Shown here one piece after another: positions 1 to 12,600 of a stretch of 32,078 nucleotides of DNA. Within the stretch, counting starts at the first letter, position 1, and the number at the start of each line of letters is the position of its first letter. The stretch covers positions 224 to 32,301 of the forward strand of contig JAAAIG010000417.1 in assembly GCA_015852425.1 (NCBI GenBank), in the 5' to 3' direction. Position numbers and translations under genes: made by a program. This stretch comes from Gryganskiella cystojenkinii. Taxonomy: Eukaryota; Mortierellomycota; Mortierellomycetes; Mortierellales; Mortierellaceae. Under the pieces are notes generated by a model, which searched no databases, was not told the origin of the DNA, and saw only the letters and a list, made by a program, of their open reading frames with translations.

Positions 1-711
1 ACGAGGTTCCAAGACCATCTCTCCAGTCTCTCTGTTCTTGACCAACGAGAGTCTATATTTCATGGGACCGGCCTGGAAGGGAATCGTCCTGGACGAGATC
101 CAGAGCAACAAAGTCACAATCAACCAGGAAAAGCCTTCCATCTTGATCCATTGAGGCCATTCACTCAGAGGAGACATCAATACGCCTGACTGGACGAGAC
201 CAATAGCGGCAAGGACCCATTCCAAAAGATAATAAAAATCCATTACGGGACGGATCCAAAACGCGAAGGCGATTTTGGGTTTCATCAGATGCACAAATGA
301 CAAACCGAGAGCAAAAGTCCAGGACAAGACCTGAATCATATCCCCAAAGGCCGTGTCCTTGGCAGGGATCTCTTCTTTACCAGAATGGATCAAAACGATC
401 GAGAACAAAGTTAAACCCAACTGCAAGGTCGTGAGACCGAGACGACCGAGATCCACGCTAAAGCCCTTAGCGCGTTGAGCCTCGTATTGGAGCTGGAGGA
501 GATGTTCTTCATGGACAACCGAGGATTCGGTCTGTTGACGTTCTTGACTGCTCTGTTGTTGTTGTTGCTCGTGATCATCTTGTTCCTGCGCATCCTGGGT
601 CTGTTGGGCAATGGATTCGTATTTGCCCAGATGAACGGGTTTCCGGGACAGATGGTAGATAAAGATGGCCAAGGAGAAGGTGTATGCCAACGGCAGCACC
701 TTCTGGATCAT
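1..711 (-). CDS. Polytopic membrane protein, N-terminal part (possible ABC transporter TMD0); 3' end outside the window
   Basis: An open frame of 237 codons starts at the ATG at 711 and runs off the left edge without a stop. The translation begins MIQKVLPLAYTFSLAIF. It has about five hydrophobic helices, near residues 1-20, 93-114, 126-142, 149-180 and 192-206. Between helices 1 and 2 lies a hydrophilic Gln/Glu-rich loop with a five-Gln run (residues 31-80). Five helices followed by a basic cytosolic stretch (KYRLSLVKNRETGEMV) resemble the TMD0 of full-length ABCC-type or HMT1-type ABC transporters. No nucleotide-binding domain falls inside the window, so this identity is an inference; another multi-pass protein is possible. 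No intron is needed in the visible part. A GA-rich tract lies just upstream of the start. Confidence 0.6.
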   Translation of the reverse strand, partial: MIQKVLPLAYTFSLAIFIYHLSRKPVHLGKYESIAQQTQDAQEQDDHEQQQQQSSQERQQTESSVVHEEHLLQLQYEAQRAKGFSVDLGRLGLTTLQLGLTLFSIVLIHSGKEEIPAKDTAFGDMIQVLSWTFALGLSFVHLMKPKIAFAFWIRPVMDFYYLLEWVLAAIGLVQSGVLMSPLSEWPQWIKMEGFSWLIVTLLLWISSRTIPFQAGPMKYRLSLVKNRETGEMVLEPR

Positions 712-734
712 CCTATGAGTATAGGAAAAGAGAG

Positions 735-754
735 GAGAGAGAGAGAGAGAGAGA
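735..754. repeat. (GA)n microsatellite
   Basis: About ten GA units run directly upstream (on the minus strand) of the membrane-protein start at 711. It probably lies in that gene's 5' leader or promoter, where it reads as a CT tract. Confidence 0.8.
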
Positions 755-1100
755 AAAAAATATGACCGGGAAACGTTTTGCAGGAGAAATCCAGATAAGA
801 CGGTAAGACGGTTAGTTGGACAAGTTTGAAAATACAATGACGACTATGCGACAGATGACGGTGGCGTTGAGGATCCCTTACTCGACGGTGGGGCTCATTC
901 GGCTTGCTGTTTATCTCTGGAACGCCCAGAGAGGTATGGTAGGTGTGAAATGTAAAAGTCCAGGAAAGTGGAAAGGTGAAAAAAAAAGAAGAAAAGGAGG
1001 TGGTTCGTTAATGGGCTGAGGGAAGGGCAAAGGAGGGGCGAGAGACGAGCACTAAAGAGCAGAAAAAGAAGAAAAAGAAGAAAAGAAGTCGAAAAAGTTG

Positions 1101-1190
1101 TACAGTCCGTACTCACATCGACTTCAATTTTTCTGGCGGTTCGAATTTGGCTAAGTAATCTTGTATTTCTATTGGCGAGTACGGACTGTA
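1101..1190. repeat. Perfect 14-bp inverted repeat with 62-nt spacer
   Basis: The left arm TACAGTCCGTACTC (1101-1114) is exactly complementary to the right arm GAGTACGGACTGTA (1177-1190). The match extends no further inward or outward, and no target-site duplication is obvious. It could be a tiny non-autonomous element, a hairpin in a transcript, or a bipartite protein-binding site. It sits at a 3'-3'/5' border between two minus-strand genes. Confidence 0.7.
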
Positions 1191-1272
1191 GCACAGAGAG
1201 CACCTTTTTTTTTAAAAAAAAAAGTCGTCCGAAAGGTGACGCCAACACGGTGAATATTAGTAAATCGACGTT

Positions 1273-1278
1273 TTTATT
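1273..1278 (-). terminator. Candidate polyadenylation signal for the small secreted protein gene
   Basis: AATAAA on the minus strand lies about 70 nt downstream of the stop codon at 1348-1350. The spacing suits a compact fungal 3' UTR. It supports the reading of the short frame as a real gene. Confidence 0.4.
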
Positions 1279-1347
1279 GTCGGCTGCGCTAGTCATTATT
1301 AATAAATTGGGCAGCAATTCCGACGGTAACAACTGGAGGAACCACAT

Positions 1348-1563
1348 TTACGAGGCTCGATGTTTTGGATATCCTGAACTGTCTTGTCGATGACGTTCTT
1401 TTTTGTCGCAGCAATTCTCGTGAGAATGGAAGATTTGTCCCGGGCAAGGGCAGCCCTCGCCATTGCCCAGACTGATAATCCTATCAGCGCGAGCTTCCTT
1501 CAGAGGAGTAGCAGAGGCAACGAGTGCAAGAGCGGCAGCAAGAAGAAGGGAGATGACTTTCAT
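1348..1563 (-). CDS. Small secreted cysteine-containing protein, 71 aa
   Basis: Start chosen at 1563. From there the protein opens with a textbook signal peptide: MKVIS, then a Leu/Ala-rich hydrophobic core, ending near an A-T-P motif. The frame extends 24 codons further upstream to an ATG at 1635, but that start would bury the signal peptide. The predicted mature part is about 50 residues with a Cys-Pro-Cys-Pro-Gly motif and a Cys-Cys pair (four Cys in all), then a basic tail rich in Lys, Arg and His. A minus-strand AATAAA follows the stop. A CATAAAAGG-like element lies about 170 nt upstream, near 1735. I recognise no family. Small size, signal peptide and Cys pairs are features shared by fungal secreted effectors and cell-wall proteins, but nothing here shows which. 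A GTAAAT sits exactly at the stop codon, so an unspliced downstream exon cannot be excluded. Confidence 0.55.
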   Translation of the reverse strand: MKVISLLLAAALALVASATPLKEARADRIISLGNGEGCPCPGQIFHSHENCCDKKERHRQDSSGYPKHRAS

Positions 1564-3654
1564 GGCTAATGAGGTTAATGAGATAATGGTTAGCATACAC
1601 TTAGATACGACAACAGATATGTCATTTTCACCCACGAAGGATCATGCTGCGAAATCATGTACCTTGGACTTGGACTTGAGGAATGAGGAGGAAGGTACTG
1701 AAGAGAGACAAACATTGGCGGGGAGAATCTGCCTTTTATGCGCAAGACAGGGAGAAGCTTTCAAATGTAATGTAATATGCTGAAATTCAGCCGCCCGGTC
1801 CTGACCTCGGACCTTCGTTTCGCTGTTGCACGACTCTCCTCTCGATCGTTGGCACAGGGAAGTAGCATTCCCGTCGATGCGCTATGTAGAGATCAATCAG
1901 TCCGTCGAGGATACGGCCATTTGCTGAACACGAACAAGGGCAAAGCGCGAGGCGAGGGGTACAGTTAGATGTACAAAATAAAGAGAGCATAGCGAAGTAA
2001 AAAGCATTGCAGAGAATTTCCAGCGGGCGAGGATTGCATCCAAATTTCTTGATCGCTAGCCCTCCTACAAGGACCCAACAGCCCAACTTTAAACAATAAG
2101 AGGGTTACATTCAGAAGGACTCACAGTCTGGACTGTAAGTTGTCACTGCGGCAAACCAGGGTTCTCCTCTTCTTCATCCTCATCCCCATCCCCTTCATGC
2201 CAAATCAATTGATTTGAAAATTATAAGTGGTCGATTGGGATGTCCAGGACCCTACCTTTTGAGAGGTAAGGCTTTCTTTACAAATTGCGTGTTTCCGTTC
2301 TATAATTTTCGATGAGACTTTTCGCCAGTTGGACACACAAATATACAGCATTGAGTACAGAGTAAAGAGCACACCATCATGTCCCGCATTCCACAATAAT
2401 TTTAGAAAACACCAAGAGAAAACAACCTTCCTTCTTATTGGTCGGTCTGTGGTCAGGAGTGGTCTTTCCTCTGGATGTGGATATGTGGGCGTTGTTGGAC
2501 ACCATATGGGCTCACAAGTGTCATGCTATTGGTCGTCAAAGAAAAGTGCCATGAGTAGATCTTGGGAACCACAGCGATTTTTAGTGGTCGGTAGGAAACC
2601 AAGCGACCTGAGAATATCGAATCTGCTTCGCTGAGATTTTGTTCTGGTAGATGAACGGAAGTAAAAAGTGTTGAATGTATAATACATGGTGAGGGTAGGG
2701 ATGAGATGTGTATAAAATACGGTTCACGCGTTACTCTTATGTTGTCGAGCGACGAAAAGCACCATTTTTTTCAATTCAATTGTACGAAATAAGCAAGGGC
2801 TTTGTGCATGGTTGCACAGCATGTACAGAAACGGTTAGAAAAAGTATAAACTCGACCGCGTTTAGTAAACAGGGATCCATACACACACACATATACACAC
2901 ACACACACACACATTACGTGCTCTGCACCATTGGCTAGATGCACTCTATGAACTTGATAAGAGGCGGCCAAAAGGCCACATCCAATTTTGTCTATTGGCA
3001 GCACACGAAGTCTTGTCCTTGCCCTTATCTTTTTTTTTTGCTCAAACATAGCGCCTTCCTGGTGAAACCGCGTGTCAAGTAAATCTTCAATGTAAAGGTG
3101 CTTCTAGGAAGAATGGAAAACGAAAAGTTGACTACAGTTCAGTAGATTTTTTTTTTATTTTTTTATTTGGTTTCTTCAGATGATTCTTCTCGCTGCCAAG
3201 TGATCACAAGGTTGCTACTCCAAGGATCCTGTCGCTTGATGCACCAAATAAAATCTTCATCACCTAACACTAGGTACTGACTAAATCTCCAAAAGTTTTA
3301 CGCGCTGAGAAACCACGCATTTTAATGATATTAGTAGGATGTGTGTCAGTTTATTCCATCTTCCACACTTGTACCTCCTCCGCTGCGTTTTTAACCTCCT
3401 CTTCTTTCTCCTTATCGTCCTCCTCCTGAGCCCTCGGCTCGCGCTCCGCCTGCCAGGCATCCCATTAAGCATCAGAAACCGTGAAGAGTATTTTCTTGTC
3501 CCTCTTGGTACAGACGCGGTCGCGATTTTGCGTAGACTGTATATGAACAAATGTTCCTTCAAGAACGAAAGAGTCTCGCTAAGGATCTTCAGGGCCTCCG
3601 CTTCTTATGCCTACAGCGACTCTATTGTTCTTTATCCGATTGTATATATTCAGA
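1564..3654. other. Gene-poor spacer, about 2.1 kb
   Basis: No frame here has family motifs, sensible composition or paired splice sites. Visible items are a perfect 16-bp palindrome (2201-2216), an (AC)n tract (2881-2913), T-rich runs at 3146-3170, a TATAAAA-like string near 2712, and a plus-strand AATAAA at 3247-3252 with no matching gene. A non-coding transcript is possible but cannot be shown from sequence alone. Confidence 0.5.
2881..2913. repeat. (AC)n microsatellite
   Basis: An AC dinucleotide run with one AT interruption, in the gene-poor spacer. Confidence 0.9.
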
Positions 3655-3660
3655 TTTATT
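3655..3660 (-). terminator. Candidate polyadenylation signal of the sacsin-like gene
   Basis: AATAAA on the minus strand lies 26 nt beyond the stop codon at 3686-3688. Confidence 0.45.
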
Positions 3661-3685
3661 TGTTTTGTTGCGCTGTTGGACAACG

Positions 3686-6600
3686 TTACTCTTCTTTGAC
3701 TTGATGCAGACCCAACTCTCTGAGGCAATCCATCAGTCGCGGCAACTTGTGCTCAGGTGCATGCATACCCTGCAATTCGCACTGTTCGATCTCCTCCTGG
3801 AGGTAGGGTCGGATTCTCTCTGAGTTATTGCGGATAAAGGTTGTACAGAATGTCTCCAGGTCTTCGGTTTTGGTCGACTGTGCGTACTGTCGGACTTCAA
3901 AGACGTTTGGAAAGTCAATCAGCGGCTTGACTGTCGTCCTGGTTGAGGACAAAGACGCATCCGCATCCGCATCCGCATCCGATGTGGAAGTACGGGGTGT
4001 GAACGAGGACGAGTCAATCAGTTCTTGAGAGATCAGTGACTTAAGTCGGCATACATCATAGTAATGAGCCGCTTGCAAGAGACTCATCAAATACTGGAGT
4101 CGATCCCCCTCCATTTCATATTGCTGCTGCAGCCAATCGTTATTTTGGGTACCGGACGAGGATGGCGGCGACGACGAAATCGCCGGTTGTGATCCGTTAG
4201 TGGGGATCAACTTGTCCGTGTAGAGGTAATAAAGTACTCCCCAAAAGGCTTCGTACTCGACATCACCCTCGACCGCTCTTGTCATATCCACGACCGTCAA
4301 CAGAGGATTCTCGGGATCCTGTTGCAGTTCCTTGGACCAAACCTTAGTAAACAGGTTCTCGAAAAATTTACTCGCATACGCCAAGATAAACTTGTGGGCC
4401 AGGATCGATGACTGGATCTGATTCCCACGGGGGTCAACCCTTATTAACGTAAATTTCGTGTCCATGAATCCCAGGGTGCCGTCCTGGTCCTTGAAGAATT
4501 CAAACATCTTCCTTTCCATCGTACCGACCTCTCGACCCGGCTGTACCTCGACCTGTGGCCCCTCCACACCTTCTATCTTGGGAACTCCAGCCGCGACCAG
4601 GAACTTGCGGTAGACTAAGAGTCCAGGATAGACGGGTTGATAGAACCTAAGCTTGTAATCAATGTCCAACATGAGCTGGTCCGGTCTCAACCAGCTCTCG
4701 GACAGCGACGGGTCAAGATGGCTACCATTTAGAATGAAGGGGACATTCTTCATGATCGTCTTGAGCAGAGTAGTCAACTCCTCGGTCAGATTTTTATCCG
4801 CCGCACAATCTTCAAGCTGTTGATAAGTCGTTATCAGGGACGCCTTCAACATGAGTTTTTGTTCGTCCGAGGTCCAAATCGGAGCCAAGTCTTGAACAAG
4901 AACTCGGAGATGATGAGCAATCTCGGACACTGTGGCGTGACCACGGGCCTTTGGGTGAAGAGTCGTAAAATACGATGGCGGCTCGAGTTCAGAGGGGAAA
5001 TAGGCACACTGGGTCCAGGTTGAGGCAATCCATGACATGGTCCTGAGTTCGTCGAAGGACTGGAAAGTTGGGCGATCCAAAGGGACTTTTTGACTTTGGA
5101 TCGGATCCGTGGTCAACACTGCAGGGATAATCCTCCATCCCGAGTTACGCCACCTGGAACCGTGTGACCTGCTTTGTTCATAGATGTGCTTCACCAGTTT
5201 TACGGCAAGAGCATACAATGCAGGACTGGCACCGGCTGCTGTAATCGTAGTGCTCAAAATGCGTTGTTCGATTGGCAGAGACTCAATCTTTTCCATCAAC
5301 TTTGTTGCGCATAGCTCCACTACGTGCTCCTCAGTAGATGTCTTGAATTGATATATCGGTGAACCGCTATAGGACTGTAAGCCTCTCTGCCATACAATCT
5401 CGTCGGGGAATTTTTCTGGCTCATCGCCAAAGAGACTGGTGAGGAGATCATCATTTGGATGAAACAGCTCGAAGCTCCGTACGAACCGTACGAACAGTCC
5501 GGTTCTTGTTGGGATGAGAGCTGTCGCTTGAAGAAAGTCAGCGTTCGTGTGCTCGTCTCCCATTAACATGATGGTCGCCAAGATGTCTCCATAGGCCCGT
5601 TTCTGTTCAAGAGTCAGTGCTGACAATAATCGTGCCTTTGGAAGGATATAGTCGCGCAATGCGGATTTAGGATCCAGATCTCTGGCTCCGAGACTTGAAA
5701 GTGTTTGCTCGGGGACCCCAGCAGTTTTTATCAGGGATGGGAAATCTCCAAAAAGACAGACGTCGTCCGAGGGAAAGGAAGTCTGGTAGTAAGATGCATT
5801 TGCACTGGTCAAAGATGCACTCGGGCTAGAGATGTAAGGCTCCCAGATCTTGAGTCGACCCAAAAAGTCCCAAGCGTCATCAGGAATCATGTCCTTGGTC
5901 ATGAACCAATTTCGGAGAATGGCGGCCTCCTCTCGCCCGAACACGTAGCTTCTTTCCCAGCCTGCCTTCTCACTAAGACAACGGAGGACATTCTTGGGGC
6001 AGTATCGACCGTTCTCGGTGATAATATTTCGATGATTGTGGTGACTCGACTCTGGGAAGACAAGGATTCCTCTCTCTCTCAGTAGACCTGATAGCGGGGC
6101 ATCCTCAGGAGGAATTTGGTTTTCCATTAAGGTCAGGCCGGATCGTACTTCCTTCAAAGGCTTTATATCACTCCACACGGTCTTGACAATTTTGAGATCC
6201 CCAAAGGGCTCTAGATCTTCCTCGTCGCGAAGGAAAGACCAGATCTTATCCAAGAGCACGTTGTCGGTGCCATTCGGATGGTCCTTACAAAACACCGCCG
6301 TGAACTGCACCGGATCCATGTCCGTTATGCAGTACTTCGAATTTTTGACCAGGACCTTTAGGATATTTTTCAAATCAGAAGAGTGGAATATATCCTCGTC
6401 GATGATGCAGGCGAGACCAGAGGGGCCAGCGAGGAGTTCACGCATTTTGGGCTTGGCTGTGTAATATATGACCCCCGTAGTACTGCACGGGGTCCCCCAC
6501 TGTCCATTTAGAAGAGGAACGATGGGTAGGTGAGCAACAGAGACAGAGGCGGAAATATCGTCATCCTCGTCTTTGGGGTGGAGATCCTTGAAAACAAACT

Positions 6601-9600
6601 GTAGCAATTGCTGGCGGTCCCTTGACGTGTCCAGTTCCGCAGAAAAGAAATCAGGCCGGGTCACCAGTACTTCTCGAAGGAGTGCAGGCGTCACCTCTTG
6701 ACAGAGATCAAGATCGCTGCTCCCGCGTGCCTTATTGACACTGGATAATACGTCGTTCGGACACTGGCAGATGGGTTTCTCGCACGCGATTAGAAGAATG
6801 ACGATTTTCTGTTGAAGGTAATACGAAATGTTTTCCAGTGCACCATAAAAGACGGCATCGCATCCGGATCTGGCCACCAAGGAAAAGTCTTTCCCTTGGC
6901 AGGGGAAGACGGCGCTCTCATAGGTACGGCGCCAAAACACAGTTTCGTCCACGATGTTGGCCAGGGTATCGAGACTTGGCAGGTGCCCGAAATACAGTTT
7001 TTGAGTTTCTTCTCGATCTTTATCGGATTTTCCAGAAACTGCTGTTTCGAACCTCGCAATGATAAGATTTAACAGGATCGCGTAGGACTTGATCAGAAGC
7101 CACGGTAACATATCTGACCTCAACTCTCCGTTCCACCGAGCCTGGTCATCTGTTGCTCCAGACGTGACATCACCGGCTAAGCCCTTGCGCTCGGAAAGAA
7201 GGGCAAAGCTTGCGTGAAGGTGAAATGGTGTATTGGTCTTGAGAGGGAGAGGCATAGGTAAATGCGAGAATACTCGCCCTTGGATCTTCTTCGAAGTTGA
7301 TTCTAGGGGAGGCCAGGGGAATGCAACTCCTCGGTCTGGAATCCATCGGTTTTTTTTGGCGAGATCCATTAGATCCTTCGGCGTAGATTGCAGGAACTCT
7401 GAGTCATGGCATATCAGCCACTCTTGATCCTTGTGCTCGGAGCCAAGTTCAAATTCAACGTTGATAAGGCGAGCCGATGTCGTGTCTTTAGAAGCCAACG
7501 GACTCGTGTACTCCTCAAGTGCTGAACCATCGGTCGTGTCTGATTTTGTAGTAACGGAGCAATAGTCGTCGTCTTGGATTTCGATGGTGGTTATGTTTTT
7601 GAGGAACAACATTGCTATACGGGATTCTTCCCTCCAGTTCGATAATATGGATTTAAGACGTTCGACAGTCCATGCCCGATCTCCAAACGCGCTCTCGACA
7701 TTGGCGAGAGTGGTCGCCGGGGTTCGGAGAGGTATACGAAAGATCGTTCCTTTGAAGGGATTCTCCATATCACAACCAAAGTGTCCCTTGTATGGTGCCA
7801 TCTGATCAGCATACGTTGATCCTTTCAAGGTTTGGAAATCACGAAGATCGCCACCCTGAGCCACGAAACCTTGTGGTCTTCGAATTTCGGGTAGATATGC
7901 CCGAAGCGGATCAAAATATCCAATCGATGTTCCGCTTACAACGCTCGGTACATCTGTTAAATGGAATACAGAGTTGAAGCCTTGGCCATGGCGACCAATT
8001 TTTGTAGGGTCTTTCCCTATCAATTTTATTTTGGAAAATTAGAAGAGATAGTTAGGTTAATAAATTTAAAAAATAATCTTGTAAAATTTCAATACATTAC
8101 TTATTCTTCCTTAATGGCACTCTCGGTGTACTTACGTTTGTTTCCGACACCAAGTCTGCAAAGTGCGTGCAAATCATCTTTGGTGAACTCGGCATCGTTG
8201 TAGATGATCAAAGCTGGCCCTTGACATGCAGCCATCCTGGGAGACAGGATCGAGTCTGTACCGTACACGTTCGGATCCAACTTGAAAACACACTTGGTCG
8301 CTCCAGCATCCTCGGCGTTTTGAAGAAACTCAGTGAAGATACTCAGCGCATCATAGCTTTTAAGGATACCGCTGATCCGATCAACAATGTCCTCGTCTTG
8401 TTGCCAGACGCGCATCTCTGGATCCATCGTGACCCGCCAATAGTGGGTCGAGAGCATCGTGAGTCTGAGTTTTTGGGCCACCGCTAAAGAAATCTTGGAG
8501 CTGGCAAATGCATAATCGGTCCCATCTTCGTCTTTCAACAGATGGTCGATCTCTTGACCTGCATTCCAGTCGTTAAAGATCACTCTATCTATCGGGAACA
8601 GCTTCGAGTCTCGTGTAAGCACTAGCAAGCCGTGGAGGTCGCCAAGCCCCTTTGAATCCGTTCCCGAGACTGTGATATGCTCTAAGATCCTGGCCGCAAG
8701 CATTGAGTCCTCTTCTGATAACGTTGTCAATGGACCGTTCTCACCGCTGCGATTCTGCTCTGCGAGTTCTTGGATAAGTCCTTGCAGATCGTTCTCTTCC
8801 AAGGATTCCGGTACTCCTACAGCTCGAAAGAGAGGAGCAAGATCATTCTCCTGCACTGGGACATATCTCGGCTCCAAAAACGATGGCACGTTGAATGCAA
8901 CCCGATTCGTGGGATACAGTCGTCGATTGACCAGAATCCAGTTTTGTGACTGAACGGTGTTCTTGACCTGGGCGAGTGCTTTGGGATCGTTGATGCGTTT
9001 GAGAAAGTCAAGATAGATCTTTCTGAAAACCGCCTCGTTTGGACTGCCTGTATTCACAGATTCAGACATTGGCTTGACCAGCTGCAACAGATGCTCGAGA
9101 ACCTTTTCCAAAGGTGGTGCCTTGTCCCACCCAAAAATTTTCTCCATTCTAACACTTCCGAAATCGATCTCTAGCATGGGCATGGTGTTGCCTAGTAGAG
9201 CCCGGTCTTTCAGAGGCCGGCACTCTTGCGGTCTGTACAGCGTTAGATTGGGGCTACCCAGGGACGCTGGAATCCATTTGGAGGACACCATCACAGCGGC
9301 CAGGTTATCTGTTGGATTTGACTCGGTGCAATAGCTCTGCATCTTTGAAAAAAGAGCGGTGGCGATGTCAACAACAGCGGCACCTTCTTCACGACGATCC
9401 GAGATGGTCTTTATGCGTTCCAAGGCGAGATCGGCAGTGAACTCGGAAGTCATACCAAGCTTTTGCAACATGGTCAAGACCGAGCTCTCAGCAAAAGTCT
9501 TTTCAGGGAAGACAAGCTCGTCATGCAAGTATAGATGCTGCAAAGCAGAACTGACGACAAACCGCGGTTCGATTCGTCTGGACGGACCTCCTTGGCCAGG

Positions 9601-12600
9601 CCCTCTGACGCGCACAAAGGCTATATCTTTGAGAATTGGGAGCAGCTGAGGATACGCGAGGACCTTTTTCGAAAACTCAAGGACAATCTTGTTACATTCT
9701 ATCTCGTTTGACTTTAAGATCTCGGGAAGAAGTCGGGACCAGTACTGAGACTCGTCAAGAATCGATAACCTCAGGAAATATGTCAAGACCTTCGTCAAAT
9801 CCACTTCCAAATCTTGACTCTGGGGGAACAAGGTCACTGTCGATGGTTGCCAGGGGAGCCTCTTCCAGGAGAATCCACTGCATACGTAAGGCGTAGGCCC
9901 GTGTTTGTAGATCGCATTGTTTATCGAATCCAGGTCGTTGTTGCTATAACCGCGGAATATCGGAAGTTTTCGCAAGGTCGCAAGCTGATCCGATTGAAGT
10001 CGCACGTCTGTCGTCAGGTATCGTTGAATGTATTGACTGAGAGTTTTGCGGTGCACCTGATTGAGAGCTGTGAGTTTGGTACTGGAGTTGAGTAATTTCA
10101 GTACAGCTGAGACATCCGTGATCTCTACCAAGTAGTCACTTGCGATCGAGTACGGCACGATCGGCTTTGGGGCCAACACCCTATAGTCGAGTTGACCGTC
10201 AAGGACGGCCAAGGTTTTCTCAAGAATCGGGACTCTTGTTGAGTCCTGACCATCAGACACTAAGACAGGGGATGTACTGTCCAAAGGTGCAAGTTTACCA
10301 CTGGCGACGCGCAACAGGTGGAGACCATTCAGCTGTGAGAGTATGCCCACGTGCTGAGTGAGATAACTCAGGCCCCAGAACTTGGTAAGCCAGTCGATCG
10401 ACGGAAAAACCACACCTGTTGTTTGGTTGTTGGGCTGACTGTAATAGTGAGTCGTGAAAGACTGCCTGATTTTTTGAACGAAGACGGACGGAGGTACCTC
10501 AGTCTTGAAGAAAATGTCAAACTTTTCGTTCCTTTTCTTTTGAAGAGTCTCGAGTGTGTATTCCTTCACGCTGATATCAATAACATCAGAGTTCGAGTAG
10601 GACAAGACACCGTACAAGTCATCAGTGATTAAGAACCTATCAATTAAAGAAGTAAAGTTGCATGGGTCAGTATTTCTAGGCTGTACTAAATAGAGTGCAT
10701 CTCTGGTACCTCAGTCTGCAATCACAGTAGACTACCTACCGTTTAACTCCAAGATCTTTGCTGAAAGTGACCCAGGTACCGGCCGCCATCAACAACAGTG
10801 GCAGTCCCTCCAGATCCTGAATGTTGCCATCCCTGATACAGTATTTCAAAGTTTCGTTTTTCGCTTCGAGCGAGGCCTCTTCTGCGAACCAATCAGAATT
10901 TTCCAGGAGTTTTTTTCGGACAACATCCGGATTAAGGCGACGATCTGGTTGTTTGTCATCTCGAATGAGAGTATTCAGACCCGTGAGAACATGTTCAGGT
11001 AGGTTCACTGCCAGATCTATCACTTTGTGAAGTAGAGCAAGCAGTAACTTCGAAAGATTCAGGTCCGAGCATGCGATTTGGCAAGCAGTATATGACACGG
11101 CCTTCTTGTTCGTTGCAGGTCCGACCAAAAAGACCCTTAGATTCTCCTTGATGACTTGAAGGAGAACAAGTATGAGCATATCGTGCCAGAGAGCACCCAT
11201 GCCCATGCGTGTCGCAGGTGGCTTTGGCCAGAGACTGTAATCCGTTCCGTGCTCGGTTCCTATATCCTCCAAGAACCGAGCGTAAGCAACTGGGACTAGT
11301 TCTCGAATCATGTACCGGTTCCAGTGACTTTTGATACCCGCCGCGCCTTCACGTGGAAAGTCGCTATCCTGATCGTTCCAGATCTCACTGCGGCTGTGCT
11401 TGACCGCAAAGTGGCCGTTGATATGAACCGGGAATGGGATATTGACACCAATGGGTAAGAAGCAGAACAGACCAGGGTGCTCAATTTTGGTCTTGGAGTC
11501 CAGGGGAGCTGCGATTCCAACCCAGGGGATCAACCTATGACCGGTTTTGGCGATATCGCATCGATCCGTCATTTGACGATGAGCTTCCAAGGCGTTTCCG
11601 ATCATGCTCGTGACTTGCCATGTCTCGAAGGTCTCCGTGCCATTACCATCTGTGAGTCTGAATCTGGGGCGGATAGAATAATCGAGAGTCTTGCCATCAT
11701 TTGGAGTTTCGGAGGCGAGGTCAAGATGCTTCTTGAGGTCATTCATGCATTTGCTCCGCGCAGCACGAACCTCCTCGACGTTGACGATATCGATATCGAA
11801 GAGGAGGGTAGGCTCGACATCGCTTTCCTTCCGCTCAAAGATCGTGATACGCTCGACATGTTTCAGGAACAAAAGGCATTTGAGTGCCTCCTTCTTGAGC
11901 TTCATAAGCATGTCTCGTGCCTATGTCCATGGAAATGTAATTGAGGGGTAAGGTTAGCCGCCAGAGCAATAATAGCAGTGGGCGAAAGTAGCATATTCGC
12001 TATCTTTCACTCTCTGCCTGATGTCGTTTCCGAAAACCCGTTTACCTTCTCAATCGAACACGCAGCCTTTGACAGCTCACTGGTTTTAGCTTGAGCCTCT
12101 GTGCGCAAAGGGAATCGAAAAATAGTACCGTTGTAGGGTTTTGACAGGTCGAGGTCGTTGTCCAGTGCAGCAAAAGGCTTGATCTGGTCCGGAAATCGTT
12201 CGAGTCCTCGACCGTTGGTGACGAAATCACCCCTAGCTCCACCACGGAGACCCGAGGCATCACCGTTAAAAATCTTTGCGTGAGGTTCCAAAATCACGAG
12301 TTGGTCGTGAGAGAGAAACGAAGGGCAGTCCGTCATATGATAAACGCTATCAGTGTGAGTGGTCCGGGCGGATGGTCAGTTCTCAAGTCCAAATATATAC
12401 ATGTGTATGCCTGTGCCTAGGCCTACGCCTCTGGGTGCGTGCTTTGCGCTGATACGATTAAAGACGCGTGTTTCAGTTATCTTTCTTATTTTTTTACCTG
12501 TTGAAGCCGATACCCATCTGGCCAATCTTGCGGTTATCGTCTCTCTTGCCACTGGCAGCCAGATGCATCAGCGATTGGAAGTCTTGCTTCTCGAACAAGG

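Larger units (their letters stand above)
712..1347. other. Intergenic spacer with a 14-bp inverted repeat
   Basis: This stretch has no credible gene. It holds the GA tract at 735-754, purine-rich sequence at 970-1090, a perfect 14-bp inverted repeat (1101-1114 and 1177-1190), and a T9A10 palindromic tract at 1205-1223. A minus-strand AATAAA lies near 1273-1278. The two longer frames here (895-1347 minus, 1172-1393 plus) are low-complexity or chance frames. Confidence 0.6.

Noticed and set aside
3247..3252. Plus-strand AATAAA suggesting a plus-strand gene in the 1.6-3.6 kb spacer.
   Set aside because: No plausible coding exon lies upstream on the plus strand, and the hexamer is frequent in AT-rich DNA.
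9359..11951. Several plus-strand frames of 70-155 residues across the sacsin-like gene.
   Set aside because: All are antisense shadows of well-supported exons with conserved motifs.
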